A stretch of DNA of 64,000 nt, from assembly GCF_028682395.1 (NCBI RefSeq), contig NZ_JANHLC010000005.1:186001-250000 (forward strand), given 5' to 3'. Source of the stretch: Pseudomonas putida. GTDB lineage: Bacteria > Pseudomonadota > Gammaproteobacteria > Pseudomonadales > Pseudomonadaceae. Below the pieces are notes generated by a model. It saw nothing but the letters and a program-made list of their open reading frames with translations. It made no database searches and was not told the DNA's origin. The position numbers and the translations under genes were made by a program. Positions 56,096-64,000 of this stretch are shown in pieces (the stretch's first letter is position 1; the number at the start of each line of letters is the position of its first letter).

Positions 56096-56565
56096 GAGCG
56101 CAGCAACAAGGCGACGCTGTGCACGGCGATACCTTCTTCACGCCCGGTGAAACCGAGCTTTTCCGTGGTGGTGGCTTTTACATTCACTTGATCCAACTCA
56201 ACTTCAAGATCCGCCGCGATCAGCGCGCGCATCGATTCAATATGCGGGGCCATCTTCGGCGCCTGGGCAACAATGGTGTTGTCGACATTACCGACCTTCC
56301 AGCCCTTGGCCTTGATCAGGGACACGACATGACGCAGCAGCACGCGGCTGTCTGCCCCCTTGAAACGTGGATCGGTGTCCGGAAAGTGCTTGCCGATATC
56401 GCCCAGCGCCGCAGCGCCCAACAAGGCGTCGCTCAAGGCATGGAGCACGACATCGCCATCGGAATGTGCCAACAGCCCGTGGTGATGCTCGATCCGAACC
56501 CCACCCAGAGTAATGAAATCGCCTTCGGCGAAACGGTGCACATCATAGCCGTGGCCAATACGCAT
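56092..56565 (-). CDS. ispF: 2-C-methyl-D-erythritol 2,4-cyclodiphosphate synthase
   Basis: A 157-residue trimeric MEP-pathway enzyme. Zinc ligands Asp8 and His10 lie in GYDVHRF, with His in [20 protein letters not shown]. The [13 protein letters not shown] loop is present. It acts two steps after IspD, encoded 3 kb away. It overlaps truD by 4 bp. Confidence 0.97.
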   Translation of the reverse strand: MRIGHGYDVHRFAEGDFITLGGVRIEHHHGLLAHSDGDVVLHALSDALLGAAALGDIGKHFPDTDPRFKGADSRVLLRHVVSLIKAKGWKVGNVDNTIVAQAPKMAPHIESMRALIAADLEVELDQVNVKATTTEKLGFTGREEGIAVHSVALLLRS

Positions 56566-56618
56566 AAAAAAAACGCCCCGATAGAGTCAGGGCGCAATTC
56601 TACCTATTTTGTCCGACA

Positions 56619-57464
56619 TTAGCCGCTAAGAGCTGCAGCGTGATGGCGCAGATGGTCTTCGATAAAACTGGCGATGAAGAAATAGCTGTGGTCATAGCCG
56701 GGCTGCAGACGCAGCGTCAGCGGATGCCCTGCCAATCGCGCGGCTTGCTGCAGGGCCTCGGGCTTGAGCTGGGTCTGCAGGAAGTCATCCCGATCGCCCT
56801 GATCCACCAGTATCGGCAGTTGCTCACCCGCTTCAGCGATCAGTACCGTGGCATCCCACTCACGCCAGCGCGCACGCTCCTCGCCCAGGTAACGGGAAAA
56901 AGCCTTTTGCCCCCAAGGACAATCCATCGGATTGCAGATCGGCGAAAATGCCGACAGCGCCTGATAACGCCCTGGATTGCGCAGTGCACAGACAAGCGCG
57001 CCATGCCCGCCCATGGAATGGCCACTGATACCGCGTCGCTGCGAAGCAGGGAAATGCTCCTCGACCAGAGCAGGCAGTTCGTGCACCACATAGTCGTGCA
57101 TCCGATAGTGCTGGGCCCAAGGTTCCTGTGTGGCATTGAGATAGAACCCGGCGCCCAGACCGAAGTCCCAGGCGTTATCCGGATCTCCCGGGACCCCAGG
57201 CCCGCGCGGGCTGGTATCCGGCGCCACAATAATCAGGCCCAATTCGGCGGCAATACGCTGCACACCGGCCTTGTGCATAAAGTTTTCGTCGGTGCAGGTC
57301 AGCCCCGACAACCAGTACAGCACCGGCAACTTGCGATCCAACTCGGCCTGGGGCGGCAGATACACGGCAAAGACCATGTCACAGCCCAGGGTTGAGGAAC
57401 GATGTTTATAGCGTTTATGCCAGCCACCGAAGCTCTTCTGGCACGACAGATTCTCTAGGGACAT
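56619..57464 (-). CDS. fghA: S-formylglutathione hydrolase
   Basis: A 281-residue serine esterase. The nucleophile is in [10 protein letters not shown] (about 148-157), and [23 protein letters not shown] lies early. It completes formaldehyde detoxification by releasing formate from S-formylglutathione made by the neighbouring AdhC. The ATG at 57464 gives the family start [14 protein letters not shown]. Confidence 0.96.
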   Translation of the reverse strand: MSLENLSCQKSFGGWHKRYKHRSSTLGCDMVFAVYLPPQAELDRKLPVLYWLSGLTCTDENFMHKAGVQRIAAELGLIIVAPDTSPRGPGVPGDPDNAWDFGLGAGFYLNATQEPWAQHYRMHDYVVHELPALVEEHFPASQRRGISGHSMGGHGALVCALRNPGRYQALSAFSPICNPMDCPWGQKAFSRYLGEERARWREWDATVLIAEAGEQLPILVDQGDRDDFLQTQLKPEALQQAARLAGHPLTLRLQPGYDHSYFFIASFIEDHLRHHAAALSG

Positions 57465-57523
57465 AAGAGCCGCTCCAAGCGCCAAGCGGTTAGCGCTTTA
57501 AGCTAACCACTTGCAGCTGCTTT

Positions 57524-58678
<1,155 letters not shown>

Positions 58679-58754
58679 TCATCATCGTTTGGTGAATAAT
58701 CAGGCCCAAAGCAAAACATTATTGCTACACAGGGACAATCGGAATGACGGCGCC

Positions 58755-59651
58755 ATGACTGACAATCGCTGGGAAGGTATCGACGAGTTCGTCGCCGTTG
58801 CCGAATGCAGCCAGTTCACCGCGGCGGCGCAACGCCTGGGGGTGTCGTCGTCGCATATCAGTCGACAGATCGTGCGCCTGGAAGAACGCCTGCAAACGCG
58901 CCTGCTCTATCGCAGTACTCGGCGCGTGACGCTGACCGAAGCTGGACAGACCTTTCTCTTGCACTGTCAACGTCTGCAAGACGGTCGCGAAGAGGCACTG
59001 CGCGCCGTAAGCGATCTGGCCAGCGAGCCTAAGGGTATGTTGCGCATGACCTGCGCCGTAGCCTACGGCGAGCGCTTTATCGTCCCGCTGGTGACACGCT
59101 TTATGGGGCTGTATCCACAGTTGCGGGTGGATATCGAACTGAGCAATCGCCCCCTCGACCTGGTACACGAAGGGCTCGACCTGGCCATTCGGCTCGGACG
59201 CCTGCAGGACTCACGGCTGGTGGCGACGCGCCTCGCTCCTCGAAGCATGTATCTGTGCGCCTCGCCCTCCTACCTGGAGCGCTATGGTCGTCCCCATAGC
59301 CTGTCGGAGTTGAGTCGCCACAATTGCCTGATCGGCAGTTCGGATATCTGGCAACTGCAACAGAATGACCGGGAATTTTCCCAGCGGGTCCAGGGAAACT
59401 GGCGCTGCAACAGCGGGCAGGCGGTGCTCGATGCGGCGCTCGAAGGCGTCGGCTTGTGCCAGCTACCGGACTATTACGTGCTTGAACATCTGCAAAACGG
59501 CCGCTTGATCTCCCTGCTCGAAGCTCACCAACCGCCCAACACGGCCGTCTGGGCACTCTACCCACAGCAGCGGCACCTCTCACCGAAGGTGCGCAAGCTG
59601 GTGGACTATCTCAAGCAGGGATTGGCCAGCCGGCCCGAGTATCAGGCCTAG
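58755..59651 (+). CDS. gfnR: LysR-type regulator, probably of adhC-fghA (GfnR-like)
   Basis: A 298-residue LysR regulator. The helix-turn-helix spans about 5-62 (FVAVAECSQFTAAAQRLGVS), with a CrgA/PA-type effector domain (about 92-290; VAYGERFIVPLVTRFM, DLAIRLGRLQDSRLVATRL). Divergent placement 118 bp from adhC matches P. aeruginosa PA3630 (GfnR), an activator of glutathione-dependent formaldehyde neutralisation. The name rests on synteny. Confidence 0.85.
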   Translation: MTDNRWEGIDEFVAVAECSQFTAAAQRLGVSSSHISRQIVRLEERLQTRLLYRSTRRVTLTEAGQTFLLHCQRLQDGREEALRAVSDLASEPKGMLRMTCAVAYGERFIVPLVTRFMGLYPQLRVDIELSNRPLDLVHEGLDLAIRLGRLQDSRLVATRLAPRSMYLCASPSYLERYGRPHSLSELSRHNCLIGSSDIWQLQQNDREFSQRVQGNWRCNSGQAVLDAALEGVGLCQLPDYYVLEHLQNGRLISLLEAHQPPNTAVWALYPQQRHLSPKVRKLVDYLKQGLASRPEYQA

Positions 59652-59661
59652 CCCGTGGACT

Positions 59662-60369
59662 TCAGTTGCGCTGGCGCCAGCGCAGGCGCAGCCACTCCAG
59701 ATCCTCGGGACGCGTGACCTTGATATTGTCCGAACGCCCCTCGATCAGCCGGGGCGCGTGCCCGGCCCATTCCATTGCCGAAGCCTCATCGGTGACCGTC
59801 GCGTCAGCCACCAGGCTGTCGGCCAGGGCGCGGTGCAAGGCCCCCAGGCGAAACATCTGCGGTGTATAGGCCTGCCAGATCGAACTGCGATCAACCGTCT
59901 CGGCCACCCGCCCATGCCGATCGGCACGCTTGAGCGTATCGCGGGCCGGCACGGCCAGCAGACCGCCCACCGGATCATCGGCCAGTTCGAACAGCAACTT
60001 GTCCAGGTCATTGCGTGACAGATTGGGCCGCGCCGCATCGTGGACCAGCACCCAATCCTGCTCATCCGCCCCCTGGGCATGCAAATGCAACAAGGCATTG
60101 AGCACCGAGCCGGAGCGCTCCGCGCCACCGTCGACCCGCTGAATACGCGGATCGCCCGCCAGGCTCAGGGATGGCCAGTAGGGATCGTCGGCGGCCAGGC
60201 AAACCAGCAGGCCTTGCAGGCCGGGGTGGTCCAGGAAGCAGCCAAGGCTGTGTTCGAGAATGCTCTGTTCGCCCAGTTGCAGGTATTGCTTGGGGCGGTC
60301 AGCGGCCATGCGGGCACCAACGCCCGCGGCAGGAATCACGGCCCAGAAGGCCGGTGACGAGGAAATCAT
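59662..60369 (-). CDS. ispD: 2-C-methyl-D-erythritol 4-phosphate cytidylyltransferase
   Basis: A 235-residue MEP-pathway enzyme. The CTP-binding PAAGVGARMAADRPKQYL lies at 13-30, VLVHDAARP near 106-114 and VTRPEDLE at the end. ATG 60369 overlaps the ftsB stop by 4 bp, as is common in gammaproteobacteria. Confidence 0.97.
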   Translation of the reverse strand: MISSSPAFWAVIPAAGVGARMAADRPKQYLQLGEQSILEHSLGCFLDHPGLQGLLVCLAADDPYWPSLSLAGDPRIQRVDGGAERSGSVLNALLHLHAQGADEQDWVLVHDAARPNLSRNDLDKLLFELADDPVGGLLAVPARDTLKRADRHGRVAETVDRSSIWQAYTPQMFRLGALHRALADSLVADATVTDEASAMEWAGHAPRLIEGRSDNIKVTRPEDLEWLRLRWRQRN

Positions 60370-60644
60370 TGGGCCAACTGGTAGAGGGTTTCGCCCTCTT
60401 TGACCATGCCCAGTTCGTGGCGAGCCCGCTCTTCGACGGTCTCCATACCTTTTTTCAACTCAAGCACTTCGGCGTCGAGCACACGATTACGCTCCAGCAA
60501 ACGCTCATTCTCGGCGTGCTGGTCAGCAATCTGCTGAGTCAGGTCGGCAACCTGCGCCAGGCTTCCATTACCCACCCAAAGGCGGTACTGCAGGCCAGCC
60601 AGCAGCAGAAGCAAGACGAGGAACAACCAATTGGGACTGCGCAT
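60366..60644 (-). CDS. ftsB: Cell division protein FtsB
   Basis: A 92-residue bitopic protein. One transmembrane helix (about 4-22, NWLFLVLLLLLAGLQYRLW) is followed by a periplasmic leucine-zipper coiled coil (about 30-70) and the RARHELGMVKEGETLYQ motif. It is part of the FtsQLB divisome complex. It lies between eno and ispD. Confidence 0.96.
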   Translation of the reverse strand: MRSPNWLFLVLLLLLAGLQYRLWVGNGSLAQVADLTQQIADQHAENERLLERNRVLDAEVLELKKGMETVEERARHELGMVKEGETLYQLAQ

Positions 60645-60700
60645 CGAATTTCAGGTATCCACTAATAAAACAGCCGTGCCGACAACTTTGATACGACCAA

Positions 60701-60735
60701 CAGCACGAAGCCTGGAAGACCCAGGCTTTGTGCTG
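60701..60735. terminator. Hairpin between eno and ftsB
   Basis: CAGCAC-g-AAGCCTGG / CCAGGCTT-t-GTGCTG stem-loop, about 80 bp after the eno stop (minus direction). The T-tract is weak, so partial termination or mRNA stabilisation is possible. Confidence 0.55.
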
Positions 60736-60815
60736 ATTGAGCATCAGATTAGTGCCAAACGCCCGGCAATGGCGATATTTACGACACCATCCGCTGTCTT
60801 TTTACCATCTCTGGC

Positions 60816-62156
<1,341 letters not shown>

Positions 62157-62260
62157 TTATCGTCGGCAAGGATTGAGCAGCGGGCAGACTTGCAGACGAT
62201 AAGGCCCCGGCCCGAGGGCCAGAGCGAAAATCGTGCGGTACTTTACCGGAGAATCGCGGG

Positions 62261-64000
<1,740 letters not shown>

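Overview
This window is chromosomal DNA of a Pseudomonas, most likely of the P. fluorescens group. The base composition is GC-rich. Gene order follows Pseudomonas core blocks (erdR-dgkA, recX-recA-cinA-mutS-fdxA-rsmZ-rpoS-nlpD-pcm-surE-truD-ispF, fghA-adhC, ispD-ftsB-eno-kdsA-pyrG). Between cinA and mutS, a known fluorescens-group insertion hotspot, sits a phage-tail bacteriocin cluster.

Region 1 (1-32.1 kb) is housekeeping. It holds the groES-groEL chaperonin operon with a candidate heat-shock promoter; fxsA; a HugZ-type flavin/heme protein; an SDR oxidoreductase; a DUF481 outer-membrane protein; an alkyltransferase-like (ATL) DNA-repair protein with Trp in place of the MGMT cysteine; an AmpG-type permease; proS; a lipoprotein; and dinB with a LexA box. 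Two identical initiator tRNA genes follow, then mprF-virJ (aminoacyl-phosphatidylglycerol synthase and putative hydrolase), kup, rimO, a GNAT acetyltransferase, a pseudouridine-synthase-like protein lacking the catalytic Asp, yehS, trmO, fpr/finR, dgkA, erdR, a DMT exporter, tapT, a secreted PA3611-like protein, a small ribbon-helix-helix protein, a LOG-family protein, and recX-recA-cinA.

Region 2 (32.1-47.7 kb) is a complete R-type tailocin on the minus strand. In transcription order it encodes a holin, tail terminator, DUF2635 protein, sheath, tube, tail assembly chaperone with a -1 frameshift extension, a short tape measure with 41-residue repeats, DNA-circularisation-type protein, Mu-like baseplate proteins (gpD/P-like, V, GP46, J, YmfQ), two tail fibre/chaperone cassettes, a GH19 endolysin and nested Rz/Rz1 spanins. 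There are no capsid, terminase, integrase or replication genes. An S24-family self-cleaving repressor lies at its head. The 530-bp control region between repressor and holin is the most interesting part of the window. It holds a canonical sigma70-like promoter with TGCA-N4-TGCA operators woven into it, then about 270 nt of apparently non-coding, potentially structured leader ending in an intrinsic terminator. Further terminator-like hairpins lie inside the operon (sheath/tube and fibre 1/fibre 2), which raises the possibility of antitermination control or a tailocin-encoded sRNA.

Region 3 (47.9-64 kb) returns to core genes: mutS, fdxA, the GacA-controlled sRNA rsmZ with its upstream activating sequence, rpoS, nlpD, pcm, surE, truD, ispF, glutathione-dependent formaldehyde detoxification (fghA, adhC and a divergent LysR regulator), ispD, ftsB, eno, kdsA and the 3' part of pyrG.

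DNA damage links several parts. LexA boxes precede recA and dinB, and the tailocin repressor is of the RecA-stimulated self-cleaving type. The tailocin operon also points into cinA-recA-recX with no strong terminator between them.
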